Shown: positions 38,096 through 47,310 of the stretch, one piece after another
Position numbering within the stretch: position 1 is the stretch's first letter
Layout: every line of letters starts with the position of its first letter
Source: Mycobacterium sp. DL
Lineage (GTDB): Bacteria; Actinomycetota; Actinomycetes; Mycobacteriales; Mycobacteriaceae
DNA length: 64,000 nucleotides
Direction of reading: 5' to 3'
Assembly (NCBI RefSeq): GCF_039729195.1
Contig: NZ_CP155796.1
Coordinates: forward strand, 1,488,001 to 1,552,000
Position numbers and translations under genes: made by a program
The notes under the pieces: model-generated
Seen by the model: the letters and a program-made list of their open reading frames with translations, nothing else
Databases searched by the model: none
Told to the model about the DNA's origin: nothing

Positions 38096-38995
38096 ATGAC
38101 AGTCCCCGTCAGCATTCGCGACGTGGTGCCCCCTCACCTGCCCCGCCCCACGATCTCGGTGATCATCCCCGCGCTCAACGAGGCGCGGAACCTTCCGCAC
38201 GTCGCCGCGCGGATCCCCGCCGACATCGACGAGATCGTCTTCGTCGACGGTGGCTCTCACGACGACACGGTCGCCGTGGCCAGGGAACTGTGGCCCGACG
38301 GGGTGCATCTGCGCCAGACCCGCAAAGGCAAGGGCAACGCGCTGAACTGTGGCTTCGCCGCCGCCTCGGGCGACATCATCGTGATGATCGACGCCGACGG
38401 CAGCACCGACCCGGCCGAGATCCCGCGATTTGTCGCCGCACTGGTCGCCGGCGCCGACTTCGCCAAAGGCTCGCGCTTCATCTCCGGCGGCGGCAGTGAC
38501 GACATCACCCGGATCCGCCGCGCCGGCAACTGGGGCCTCAACGCGTTGGTCAACGTGCTGTTCACCACCAGGTACACCGACCTGTGCTACGGCTACAACG
38601 CGTTCTGGCGGCACTGCCTGGACCCGATCAACCTGCCCGACATCGCCACCACCGAACCGCAGTGGGGTGACGGATTCGAGATCGAGACGCTGATCAACGT
38701 CCGCGTCGCCGCCCACGGCATGAAGATCGCCGAGGTGCACAGCTACGAGGCCAACCGTATCCACGGGGAGAGCAACCTCAACGCCGTGAGCGACGGTCTG
38801 CGGGTGCTGCGCACCATCCGCCGCGAGTTCTTCGCTCTGCGTGTCAGATTCACCCGGCCCAGCGCCCCGATGCCCGACGTCGACGTGGTCTCCAACGTGG
38901 TTCCACTCAGCGCGTTGCGTCGGCTTCGGTCGCGGCGCCGACTCGCGGTCCACGAGGTGTCCTTCGAGCGGATCGCCGAGGAGCGCGCGTTGTGA
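38096..38995 (+). CDS. Glycosyltransferase family 2 (DPM1-like)
   Basis: A 299-residue GT-A enzyme from the ATG at 38096, which has GGAAGAG upstream. Motifs: ISVIIPALNEARNLPHV, DEIVFVDGGSHDDT, RKGKGNALNCGFAAASGDIIVMIDADGSTDPAEI (DAD metal site) and FAKGSRF. It resembles polyprenyl-phosphate-mannose synthase-like GT2 enzymes but has no C-terminal membrane helices. It opens an operon of four overlapping GT2 genes and a flippase. Confidence 0.87.
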   Translation: MTVPVSIRDVVPPHLPRPTISVIIPALNEARNLPHVAARIPADIDEIVFVDGGSHDDTVAVARELWPDGVHLRQTRKGKGNALNCGFAAASGDIIVMIDADGSTDPAEIPRFVAALVAGADFAKGSRFISGGGSDDITRIRRAGNWGLNALVNVLFTTRYTDLCYGYNAFWRHCLDPINLPDIATTEPQWGDGFEIETLINVRVAAHGMKIAEVHSYEANRIHGESNLNAVSDGLRVLRTIRREFFALRVRFTRPSAPMPDVDVVSNVVPLSALRRLRSRRRLAVHEVSFERIAEERAL

Positions 38996-39918
38996 CCGTC
39001 GTGGCTCAGTCCCGACGGGGGGGACATGCCTCGCGACGTCAACAGTCGTCAGAGTCGGGAGAACAGCCATGGCCGACGGTGTCGCTGTGCGTGCCCGCCT
39101 ACCAAGCCGAGCGTCACCTGCGCAGCACCCTCGAGAGCCTGCTGGCGCAGAACTACGACGCCGTCGAGATCGTCGTCGTCGACAATCACAGCTCAGATCA
39201 GACCGCAGACATCCTTGAGAACTTGGACGACAGTCGGATTCGGGTCATCCGAAACGACACGACGCTGTCGATGGTGGAGAACTTCAACCTGGCCGTCAGC
39301 CTCTGTGGGGGCGAGTACGTCAAACTCGTGTGCGCCGACGACATCCTCCATCCCGAGTGCATCGGCGTGCAGGCCGCGATCCTCGAGGCTCACCCCAACG
39401 TCTCGCTGGTCGGCGTCCAGACCGATTTCGTCGACGACGAGACCACCCTGTTGCGATCCGCCCGTGGGCTGCGCGGCATCGCGCGTCGGCAGCGCGCCGA
39501 GCGGGTGGTCCGGCAGATCGTGCGCAGTGGGACCAACCCGATTGGACCGCCGGTGGCCGCGATGTTCCGCCGCGCAGACTTCGTGCGGTGCGGCGGATTT
39601 CGCGACGACCTGTTGTTCGTCAGCGACACCGACCTGTGGGTGCGACTGCTGCAGCACGGCGAGTTCTACGGTGTGCCGTGGACGCTCGCGTCCTTCCGCA
39701 TCGGCAGCGACACCGCCTCGGCGGCGACTGCGGCCCGCTCTCAGCTTTCCCAGCAGAGAGCCCTCGTCCGCGCGTTGAGCGAAGACCGCCGGTGGGGCGT
39801 CACCCGTACCGATCGGATGATCGGCCGCGTCAACGCCTTCGACAAGCAACTGCGACGCATCGTGCTGTTCGAGATCAGCAAGCGGCGCGACGCCCGCCGA
39901 CGGCGCGGTGCGGCGTGA
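38992..39918 (+). CDS. Glycosyltransferase family 2
   Basis: About 308 residues from a GTG overlapping the previous stop. PTVSLCVPAYQAERHLRSTL opens the GT-A fold, with VEIVVVDNHSSDQT and GGEYVKLVCADDILHP (the metal-binding DD). A GPPVAAMFRRADFVRCGGF acceptor segment and DTDLWVRLLQHG follow. It adds one sugar in the region C repeat unit. The C-terminus is Arg-rich (SKRRDARRRRGAA), which may help membrane binding. Confidence 0.87.
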   Translation: MTVVAQSRRGGHASRRQQSSESGEQPWPTVSLCVPAYQAERHLRSTLESLLAQNYDAVEIVVVDNHSSDQTADILENLDDSRIRVIRNDTTLSMVENFNLAVSLCGGEYVKLVCADDILHPECIGVQAAILEAHPNVSLVGVQTDFVDDETTLLRSARGLRGIARRQRAERVVRQIVRSGTNPIGPPVAAMFRRADFVRCGGFRDDLLFVSDTDLWVRLLQHGEFYGVPWTLASFRIGSDTASAATAARSQLSQQRALVRALSEDRRWGVTRTDRMIGRVNAFDKQLRRIVLFEISKRRDARRRRGAA

Positions 39919-40877
39919 CCGCCGCCGCCCCCACCACCCAGGTGGCGCTGTCGGTTGTCATCTGCGCCTACACCACCCGCCGCTGGGACGACGTCTGCGC
40001 AGCCGTCGAATCGGTTCTGACACAGGATGTGTCGTCCGCGTTCGAGGTGATCCTGGTGATCGACCACAACAACAACCTGTACGACATGGCGTTCCAGCGG
40101 TTCGGCGGCCGGATCACCATCGTGCGCAACACCGAGACCCAGGGGCTCTCCGGAGCGCGTAACACCGGGGTGTCCGTCGCACGCGGCGACGTCGTCGGAT
40201 TCCTCGACGACGACGCCACCGCCGACCCCGACTGGGCAGCCACCCTGCTCAACCACTACCGCGACGACACCGTCGCCTGCGTCGGCGGCCACGCTGCACC
40301 CGTCTGGCCCAGCGGAACCCGGCCCTCCTGGATGCCCCGCGAGTTCGACTGGGTCGTCGGCTGCAGCTACACCGGCCAACCCACCACCGTCGCGGCAGTG
40401 CGCAACCCGATCGGCTGCAACATGTCGCTGCGCCGCTCGATCGTCGACGCCGTCGGCGGATTCCGCTCCGAGGTGGGCCGCGTCGGCACCACCCCGGTGG
40501 GTGGCGAGGAAACCGAACTCTGCATCCGCATCGGCGCCCACGACAGCACACATCGCATCCTGCTCGACCCGCAGATGTCTGTGCGCCATCGTGTTTCGCC
40601 GGACCGCGTTGCGCTGCGGTACTTCACCCGCCGGTGTTACCACGAAGGGCTGTCCAAAGCCGTCGTCGCGTCGCTCGGTGGCGGACACACCGCACTGAGC
40701 AGCGAGAGCGCCTACGTCCGCGATGTCCTGCCCCGCGCGGTCCTGCGCGAACTCGCCTCGATGAACACCGCCGGATGGTCTCGGGCCGGCGTCATCGTTC
40801 TCGGCCTGTGTGTCACCACCGCCGGTTACTTGGTTGCCAAGGTCAGCCGCCGAATCGCCAGAGGAGCCTTTCGATGA
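39915..40877 (+). CDS. Glycosyltransferase family 2
   Basis: About 320 residues starting at a GTG that overlaps the previous stop. Motifs: LSVVICAYTTRRWDDVCAAV, FEVILVIDHNNNLY, QGLSGARNTGVSVARGDVVGFLDDDATADPDW (metal site), GCNMSLRRSIVDAVGGF and EETELCIRIGAH. The C-terminus has one hydrophobic segment (AGVIVLGLCVTTAGYLVAKV), so it is probably membrane-attached. Donor unknown. Confidence 0.87.
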   Translation: MTAAAPTTQVALSVVICAYTTRRWDDVCAAVESVLTQDVSSAFEVILVIDHNNNLYDMAFQRFGGRITIVRNTETQGLSGARNTGVSVARGDVVGFLDDDATADPDWAATLLNHYRDDTVACVGGHAAPVWPSGTRPSWMPREFDWVVGCSYTGQPTTVAAVRNPIGCNMSLRRSIVDAVGGFRSEVGRVGTTPVGGEETELCIRIGAHDSTHRILLDPQMSVRHRVSPDRVALRYFTRRCYHEGLSKAVVASLGGGHTALSSESAYVRDVLPRAVLRELASMNTAGWSRAGVIVLGLCVTTAGYLVAKVSRRIARGAFR

Positions 40878-42130
40878 TCAGCACACCGCTGCGTCTGGAG
40901 TTGTCGCCCGTGTTGACACCCCCGGCACACACCACCTGGCCCGGTTCGGTGTGGATCGGCGAGGTGTGGCGTGACCGCGTCGAGGCGCTGCACCACGACA
41001 GCGAGACCACCGGACAGCCGGTGTGCTGCCGACTGAACAACGCCGACGGGTACGGCCGCGCGCGACTGCTGGTGCGCTCCCCGGGGCGGATCCACGGCTT
41101 CATCGACCTCGAGATCAGCAACGGCGAACTGGATTTCGCCGACCTCGCACAGCACGTCGCCCGCGCCGTGGACGCCGGCTCGGCTGAGGACAGCGCACGC
41201 CGATCCCGGACGGTGACCGTGGTGATCTGCACCCGGGACCGCCCGCAACTGCTCGCCACCGCATTGGACGCCGTTCTCGCCCTGGACTATCCCGACTTCG
41301 ACGTGGTCGTCGTCGACAATGCGTCGGCCACCTCCGAGACCCGCGACCACGTGCAGGGACACGCCGATCCGCGGGTCCGGTTGGTGTGCGAGCCGAACCC
41401 CGGCGTCGCCCGGGCCCGCAACACCGGTCTGCGCGCAGCCACCGGCGACATCGTCGCGTTCGTCGACGACGATGCCGTGGTCGACCGCTACTGGCTGACC
41501 GCGCTGATGGCCGGATTCGACCGCGCCGGATCGGTCGGGTGTGTGTCCGGGCTGGTGCCTGCCGGCGAGATCCGCACCCCGGCGCAGGCCGAGTTCGAAC
41601 GACGGGTGAACTGGTCGACCGCGTCTGCTGCCCGGGTGTTCGACTGGAACTCCCCGCCCCAGGACGTCCCGCTCTTCCCGTTCGCAGTGGGGGAGTACGG
41701 CACCGGAGCCAACTTCGCGCTCGACCGCGAGACCGCGCTGCAGCTCGGCGGATTCGACCCGCACCTCGGCGCTGGGGCACCCACCTGTGGTGGTGAGGAC
41801 CTCGACATCTTCTTCCGCGTGCTGAGGTCGGGCCACCAACTCGTCCTGGAACCGGCCGCGGTCGCGTGGCACCGGCACCGCGACAGCGACGCGTCACTCG
41901 AGGACCAGATGCGCGGCTACGGAATGGGACTCGGCGCGTGGCTGGCGAAGATCGCCGGCAACCCCGCCACCGCGGCGCTGGCCGCCAAGGTCGTCGTCAC
42001 CCGCGGACCGGCCCTGCGCCGGCACCTGGGCACCGAGTCGCACGCCATCGCACCGACCATGATGATGCGCGGCGCGTGGGAGTACGGCCGCGCCCGGCTG
42101 CGCACCCGCCGCGAACTCGCCCGCACATGA
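40874..42130 (+). CDS. Glycosyltransferase family 2 with N-terminal extension
   Basis: About 418 residues, ATG overlapping the previous stop. The first 110 residues form a separate domain (HTTWPGSVWIGEVWRD, RARLLVRSPGRIHGF) seen before the catalytic core in some actinobacterial GT2 proteins; its role is unknown. From about residue 113: VTVVICTRDRPQLLATAL, FDVVVVDNASATSET, GVARARNTGLRAATGDIVAFVDDDAVVDRYW (metal site), GTGANFALDRETALQLGGFDP and GEDLDIFFRVL. Fourth GT2 of the operon. Confidence 0.87.
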   Translation: MISTPLRLELSPVLTPPAHTTWPGSVWIGEVWRDRVEALHHDSETTGQPVCCRLNNADGYGRARLLVRSPGRIHGFIDLEISNGELDFADLAQHVARAVDAGSAEDSARRSRTVTVVICTRDRPQLLATALDAVLALDYPDFDVVVVDNASATSETRDHVQGHADPRVRLVCEPNPGVARARNTGLRAATGDIVAFVDDDAVVDRYWLTALMAGFDRAGSVGCVSGLVPAGEIRTPAQAEFERRVNWSTASAARVFDWNSPPQDVPLFPFAVGEYGTGANFALDRETALQLGGFDPHLGAGAPTCGGEDLDIFFRVLRSGHQLVLEPAAVAWHRHRDSDASLEDQMRGYGMGLGAWLAKIAGNPATAALAAKVVVTRGPALRRHLGTESHAIAPTMMMRGAWEYGRARLRTRRELART

Positions 42131-43443
42131 CGCTGCTCAACCGGAGGGCGTCGGCTGGCGATGACGCGCCCGCGCAGCGCAACCTGCGGATCAACACGTT
42201 CTCGCTGATAGCGTCCAACCTGCTGACCGGGCTTCTCGGACTGGTGTTCTGGGCCGCCGCCGCGCGGCTGTACCCGACCGAAGCGGTCGGTGTCGGCGCC
42301 GCGGTGATCTCCTCGGCGATGATGCTGGCGATCCTGGCGATGCTGAGCATCGACACCCTCTACGAACGGTTCCTGCCCGTCGCCGGATACCGCGCCGGGC
42401 CGCTGCTGGCGCTCGGATTCCTGGTGGTGACGGTGGTGTCGGTGCTCGCCGGGATCGGGCTGGTGCTGTTCGGCCCGCGCGACGCGATGTTCGAATCCGG
42501 TTGGCAACTGGCCAGTTACCCGCTGTTGGTGTTGGTGCTGGCGCTCTACACCGTGCTCGACCGCACCACCGCGGGTCTCGGGGTGGCCCGCTGGGCGGCG
42601 ATGAAGAACTCCGTGCACTCGGTCGCCAAACTTGTTGTCCTGCTGCTGTTCGCCTGGACCGCTAGCGCGGAATCGATCGTGCTCGCCTGGGTCGGCACCG
42701 CCGCGGTGGCCGTGGTGGTCCTGGTCATGGCGATCCGGCGCCGACTCCGGACCGACCCGCAGTTCCTGGTACCGCCGGCGCTGCCGAGCAAGCCGGAGAT
42801 CTGGCGGTACTTCGGATCGTCGTTCGGCCTCACCGCCACCTGGATCATCGGACCGCTGGTGGTTCCACTCATCGTGCTCAGCCAGTTCGGCGCGGTCGCC
42901 AACGCACACTTCGCGGTGACCTGGGCGATCGTCAACGCGTTCTACACCACCGTGCACCTGATCCTGAGCCCGTATGTCTCCGAGGTCGCCGCGCACCCCG
43001 ACAAGGTCGCCTCACTGACCCGGCGGATGGTCGCAACCATGGTGGGCGTCAACGTCATCGGCGGCCTCGGCCTGGTCGCCGTCGGCCCGTTCGTGCTCGG
43101 CCTCGTCGGCGGGGACTACCGCGTCGAAGGCCAGAGCCTGCTGTATCTCGCGGCGCTGTTCGTTCCGCTGTCCGCCGTCACCGGCGTCTACGAGGGCTTC
43201 GCGCGGGTGCGCCGCAAGCTCGGCGTGGTGATGGCCGTGCGCTTCGCCGGCACCGTGATGATCATCGGCGGCTCGGTGGTCGCCACGTCGATGTACGGCG
43301 TCACCGGCATCGGCTGGGCCTACCTGGTGGCCGAGGGGTTGTGCGCCTTGGTGCTCGTGGTGCCCGTCATCCGGTGGATCCGGCGCGTCAAGGCCGACCC
43401 GGCCTGGCTCACGCCGCAGCCCTCAGCCCAACCCGTGAGCTAG
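42127..43443 (+). CDS. Polysaccharide flippase (MOP/Wzx type)
   Basis: A 438-residue protein with about twelve to fourteen helices. The opening INTFSLIASNLLTGLLGLVFWAAAARLY and AVGVGAAVISSAMM match the first two helices of Wzx-type flippases well. It overlaps the GT2 gene by 4 bases and is the last plus-strand gene of this operon, ending in a 4-base convergent overlap with the GH16 gene. It should flip the finished lipid-linked unit outward. Confidence 0.85.
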   Translation: MTLLNRRASAGDDAPAQRNLRINTFSLIASNLLTGLLGLVFWAAAARLYPTEAVGVGAAVISSAMMLAILAMLSIDTLYERFLPVAGYRAGPLLALGFLVVTVVSVLAGIGLVLFGPRDAMFESGWQLASYPLLVLVLALYTVLDRTTAGLGVARWAAMKNSVHSVAKLVVLLLFAWTASAESIVLAWVGTAAVAVVVLVMAIRRRLRTDPQFLVPPALPSKPEIWRYFGSSFGLTATWIIGPLVVPLIVLSQFGAVANAHFAVTWAIVNAFYTTVHLILSPYVSEVAAHPDKVASLTRRMVATMVGVNVIGGLGLVAVGPFVLGLVGGDYRVEGQSLLYLAALFVPLSAVTGVYEGFARVRRKLGVVMAVRFAGTVMIIGGSVVATSMYGVTGIGWAYLVAEGLCALVLVVPVIRWIRRVKADPAWLTPQPSAQPVS

Positions 43444-44210
43444 AGCGAATACTGACGCACCCAGTCGAACTGGGTCTGACCACCGGCCGACGTGTCGCCG
43501 CCGAAGTTGTCGAGTTGCAGGGCCAGGTGCATCGTCCGCGGCGGCAGCGCGGCCTGATTGCGCGTCTCCCACCACGGGTTGCCGTCGAGGAAGTACGTGA
43601 TGGACTCGGGAGTCCACTCCACCGCCCAGCTGTGCCACTGCGCGGCGTCGGTGGCCACACTGCCCTGCTCGAGATTGTTCTCGGGGCCGTAGTGCAGAAA
43701 GCCCTCGACGTGTCGGCGCGCCGGGTCGGAGATCTCCATGAAGTCGATCTCACCGCCGATCGGCCAGTCCTCGGCACTCGGCCAGAGCAGCGCCACCGAG
43801 TGGTACGTCTCCGCCGACGGCAGCGAGCGCGCGCAGATCTCCCAACGGCCGTGCAGCTGACCGGGATTCCACGACATGCCACCCGAGTTCCCGTGGGCGT
43901 CGCCGGTGATGGTCAGGGTGCCGTCGGCGACCGAGACCGCCAGCGGAGTGCGCCAGCCGTTGCCGTTGTGGCCCGGGCCGTCATAGATCGACCACCCGTT
44001 CAACGAGGCCGGGCTGTTGAAGCCGTCCTCCCGGTTGGGGTTGCCCCAGTTGAACGCCTGAGCGGCGGTGTTGGCGCAGTTGGCGTCCTGCGCGGTCGCC
44101 GACGGGAGCACGGTGTTGGCCACCAGGATTCCGGAGCTCACCACTGCGGCCGCGGTGGCGACGAGGAACGCGGTCTTGTACGGCGTCTTGGCACGCCTGG
44201 CTCTAGACAC
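43440..44210 (-). CDS. Secreted glycoside hydrolase family 16
   Basis: A 256-residue enzyme. A basic start and hydrophobic run (TAFLVATAAAVVSSGILVANTVL) form a signal peptide or anchor, with cleavage plausible near ATAQD. The catalytic motif GEIDFMEI provides Glu154 (nucleophile), Asp156 and Glu159 (acid/base), the E-x-D-x-x-E of GH16. GHNGNGW, WEICARSL, HSWAVEWTPESITYFLDG and the final FDWVRQYSL complete the jelly roll. GH16 enzymes cleave beta-1,3 or beta-1,4 glucans and galactans. The GTG start at 44210 has GAGAGGGG upstream. Its leader is entered by the palindromic element at 44230. Confidence 0.9.
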   Translation of the reverse strand: MSRARRAKTPYKTAFLVATAAAVVSSGILVANTVLPSATAQDANCANTAAQAFNWGNPNREDGFNSPASLNGWSIYDGPGHNGNGWRTPLAVSVADGTLTITGDAHGNSGGMSWNPGQLHGRWEICARSLPSAETYHSVALLWPSAEDWPIGGEIDFMEISDPARRHVEGFLHYGPENNLEQGSVATDAAQWHSWAVEWTPESITYFLDGNPWWETRNQAALPPRTMHLALQLDNFGGDTSAGGQTQFDWVRQYSL

Positions 44211-44229
44211 GCGTTGCCCCTCTCGTCGT

Positions 44230-44292
44230 CGCCGGAATTGCATTCCAGCAGCCGAAGTTCGAGTGAAGACCTGCTGGAATGCAATTCCGGCG
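44230..44292. repeat. 63-bp perfect inverted repeat (22-19-22), possible mini mobile element
   Basis: The 22-base arm at 44230-44251 is matched exactly by the complement at 44271-44292, with a 19-base spacer. The arm core is GGAATTGCATTCC, itself nearly palindromic. Twelve of its 13 bases agree with the core GGAATAGCATTCC of the inverted repeats around the nuclease gene at 61412-62402. The element begins 20 bases in front of the GH16 start codon, so its RNA would fold into a long hairpin in that leader. Confidence 0.8.
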
Positions 44293-44323
44293 GGGGAGGG
44301 TTCGGCGGGGGTGGGTCCGGTGC

Positions 44324-44524
44324 TCAGCGACCGAGGAGTCGAGCGGCCAACCGGTCCACACGGGCGCGGAGCCCGCTGCCGCCCGGCTGGAACCGGGGGC
44401 ACTCACACGCACCACAATCCGTTCCGGCGCGGTAATGATCGTGCGTCGAACGGTCGTGGCCGCACCGACATTGAGCGCCTTCCATCGGATAGAAGATACG
44501 CCGTCCCCTCCGCCCGCCCAGCAA
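44324..44524 (-). CDS. Small Cys/His-rich protein, probable zinc-binding
   Basis: A 66-residue frame. Its centre, CRCGHDRSTHDHYRAGTDCG, is followed by ACECPRF, giving six Cys and four His with the spacing of a compact zinc-binding knuckle. The C-terminal 25 residues are basic. A shorter form from the ATG at 44485 (MEGAQCRC) keeps the whole motif. Small mycobacterial proteins with this kind of C-x-C-G-H core are familiar, but no function is known to me. It lies upstream of the GH16 gene in the same direction, separated by the inverted repeat. Confidence 0.55.
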   Translation of the reverse strand: MLGGRRGRRIFYPMEGAQCRCGHDRSTHDHYRAGTDCGACECPRFQPGGSGLRARVDRLAARLLGR

Positions 44525-45156
44525 ATCTGGTGAACGTTTCGTGTCGGACGTTCCACGGGTCCGTCACACTGCTCCGTCCGCGACCACACCGGCCTTTCGC
44601 CAGAGTCCGCGGGGATGACGACAGAGCGACGTCGGTTTGTAGATTTGGCAAACGCCAACGACTTCCTGGACACCATCACCTCACTGAATTTGTCCTCAGG
44701 CTACAGGTAGTCGCACGGGGCGTGGCACCGACGACGCCCCGGGTCGTGCGCATCAACCGGGTGCAGCGGATCGATACCCCCGATGGCGAAGGTCGTTTGC
44801 GCGTTGCATGACATCAAAAAAGAGTTGTTTATGTCTCATTTACTGCCGAGAACTCGACCCGAGCGTGCAGTTATGGCAAAGTCCAGTAAGCCGGTTTTCA
44901 GCTGCCGGACCACGGTATGGGGGTTCGCCGGAGGGCCTGGCCGACGTCGGGTACCACGAAGCGCAGGAGGGGTCAGTGAGCGTGTGTTCGTCAGACGCCG
45001 CATCCGCGCGCTGGTCGCTTCGGCTATGTGCAGATCTTTCCCGGACGGGCGCGGGACCGTTGGCCAACGGGGTTGCTGCACCGCATTCCTGTCAGCGGGT
45101 GGCCTGATCACGTGGTGCATCGCCTTGACCTCCCCACCCGCGGATCGAGCCGCGCG
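44525..45156. other. Intergenic region, no supported gene
   Basis: About 630 bases. A plus-strand frame (44783-45160) and others are open but their translations are Arg-rich and resemble nothing, and the downstream membrane-protein frame is open from 45028 without conserved sequence before 45157. Promoters for the minus-strand Cys/His protein and the plus-strand membrane protein should lie here. Confidence 0.35.
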
Positions 45157-47310
45157 GTGAGCGAACCCGCCGTCCAGAGCGGCACCGTCGCCGTCGATTC
45201 CACCGCCCCGACGCGGCCGGTGCTCGTCGCGTCGGCCGTGCTGATCGGCGTCTCGCTGCTGCTGATGACGCTGTCATCGTTCGGAGCCGCCGACGTCCTA
45301 CCCAGCGGGGTACGCACCCTGCTCGTCTGCCTCGTCGCAGTGACGATGCCCGGCCTGCCCGTCGCGGCGCTGTTGCGTCTCCCGCTCAACGGTGTCTACG
45401 GCAGCGTCACCGTTGCGACATCGGTCGCCACCAACATTCTTCTGGCCCAACTGAACATCGTCACCGGGTTGCAGCAGTACCACCTGACCCAAGCGGTGAT
45501 TCTGGCCCTGTCCGGCGCCGCGGCGGTGGCACTGGCTCGACGGCCCGCCCCCGCGGACGGCGCCCCGGTCAGGTCTGTGGTGTCCACGGTGATCGAGGGC
45601 ATCAGCCGACGCAGATTCGCCGTGGCCGTGCTGGCCGCGGCCGCCGTGTTGTTCGCCTCGGCGGTGCTGCGGCTGAACCCCGGCGCCGCAGGGCGATTCG
45701 GTCTCGTCGAGATCCTCGGCGTCGACTACTTCGTAGGCCTGGCTCTCATCACGCTGCTGCTGGCTCTTGAATACCGCCGCGCCGCGTTCGACCCCGCGAT
45801 GACCGCGGCCACCACCATCGCCCTGATGGCGTACCTGACGATGCCGGTCGCGTGGTCCACCGGCAGTGCGCCGTTCCCTACCGCGTTCGCGCACCGCTTC
45901 ATCATCAACTGGATCGCCGACATCGGTGCCCTGCCGGCAGCCGTCGACGCCCGGATGAGCTGGGCGGGCTTCTTCTCCGCCACCGCGCACCTGATGCAGA
46001 TCGCCGGGCTGACCGACAGCGAGGTCTTCCTGACCAGTGCCTCGCTGGTGTTCAGCATCCTGATGATCTATCCCGTCTACGCCATCGGGATGGCCCTGAC
46101 CGAGAACCAGCGGGTGGCATGGCTCGGCGTGACCGTCTACGTGCTGTTCAACTGGTACCAGCAGGACTACTTCGCGCCGCAGGCCGTGGCACTGCAGTTC
46201 TACGCGACGATCGTGGCGGTGCTGCTGTGGCAACTGCGCCGATCCGAGGTGCCCGTCCTCGACGGCTGGGCGACCTGGCGGCGGATCCCGGGCCGGGTGC
46301 CCGGCCGGGACGGCCGCTGGACCATGGCGGTCGAGGCGCTACTGCTGATGATCATTGCGGCCCTTGTGGTTTCGCACCAGCTGACCCCGCTGGTGGCCAT
46401 CGTGATGCTCGCACTGTTCTCGGTGCTGGGCCTGACCCGCTACAAACTGCTGTGGCTGGCGTCGATCGTGCTGTTCATCGCGTGGTTCCACTACGGCGCC
46501 TACGGCTACTGGCACGGCCACCTGCTCGACGTGCTGTCCGACATCGGCGGCGTCGACGGCAACCTCACCTCCGGAGTCGCGGACCGCATCACCGGCGACC
46601 CGGTCTACGGCCGCATGCAGTACCTGCGCATGGGCGCCTCGATACTGCTGTTCTTCATCGCGCTGTTCGGCTGTTTCCGGTTGCGCCGCAGCACATTCGG
46701 ACTGATCGGCGCCGGTCTGGTTCTCGCCCCGTTCAGCCTGGTGCTGATGCAGAGCTACGGCGGTGAGGTGGTGATCCGCTGCTTCCTCTACGCCTCACCG
46801 GTGATGGCACCGCTGGCGGCGATGGTGGTGCTGCCGCTGCTCAAACGCGACTGGCGGGCCGGTGCGACCCTGACGTTCCTCGTGTTCTTCACGCTGGCGG
46901 TGGTGCTGACCACCAACCGCGGTCTCAACACCAGCTTCGAGCAGACACCACCTGAAACCCTGTCGATCTCCAAGCAGATCCAACAACTCGCCGACCCGAC
47001 CGACATCGCCTACTGGGGGCAGGGATCGGCGTTCAACGTGCCGCTCGTCTTCGACGTCGAGGACAGCTGCTACGCCACGCCGACGGAGTTGGCCGACTGC
47101 ACCGTCGCGAAGAACCCCGCCTACCTCGTCGACACCGCAGCAGACGAGATGTACATGCAGTTCCGGTATGGCCTCAGCGCGCCGGAGATCGACGAACTCG
47201 TCACCATCCTCACCACCGAAAAGGGATACGCGGTCATGTACGACGGAGACGACGTCACCGTGCTGCGGCGCGGCGATGCGCCCGTGCTGTCGCTCGAGGG
47301 CGTCCGATGA
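45157..47310 (+). CDS. Large multi-spanning membrane protein, possible GT-C-type glycosyltransferase
   Basis: About 717 residues from a GTG. There are about fourteen hydrophobic helices from residue 25 to 610, then a soluble C-terminal part of about 120 residues (SISKQIQQLADPTDIAYWGQGS ...). A loop after helix six has AHRFIINWIADIGALPAAVDARMSWAGFF. Size, helix number and the external tail resemble GT-C enzymes that use polyprenyl-phosphate sugars, but no catalytic motif could be fixed. It overlaps the next small gene by 4 bases, and the three genes to 48010 form an operon at the end of the polysaccharide region. Confidence 0.6.
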   Translation: MSEPAVQSGTVAVDSTAPTRPVLVASAVLIGVSLLLMTLSSFGAADVLPSGVRTLLVCLVAVTMPGLPVAALLRLPLNGVYGSVTVATSVATNILLAQLNIVTGLQQYHLTQAVILALSGAAAVALARRPAPADGAPVRSVVSTVIEGISRRRFAVAVLAAAAVLFASAVLRLNPGAAGRFGLVEILGVDYFVGLALITLLLALEYRRAAFDPAMTAATTIALMAYLTMPVAWSTGSAPFPTAFAHRFIINWIADIGALPAAVDARMSWAGFFSATAHLMQIAGLTDSEVFLTSASLVFSILMIYPVYAIGMALTENQRVAWLGVTVYVLFNWYQQDYFAPQAVALQFYATIVAVLLWQLRRSEVPVLDGWATWRRIPGRVPGRDGRWTMAVEALLLMIIAALVVSHQLTPLVAIVMLALFSVLGLTRYKLLWLASIVLFIAWFHYGAYGYWHGHLLDVLSDIGGVDGNLTSGVADRITGDPVYGRMQYLRMGASILLFFIALFGCFRLRRSTFGLIGAGLVLAPFSLVLMQSYGGEVVIRCFLYASPVMAPLAAMVVLPLLKRDWRAGATLTFLVFFTLAVVLTTNRGLNTSFEQTPPETLSISKQIQQLADPTDIAYWGQGSAFNVPLVFDVEDSCYATPTELADCTVAKNPAYLVDTAADEMYMQFRYGLSAPEIDELVTILTTEKGYAVMYDGDDVTVLRRGDAPVLSLEGVR

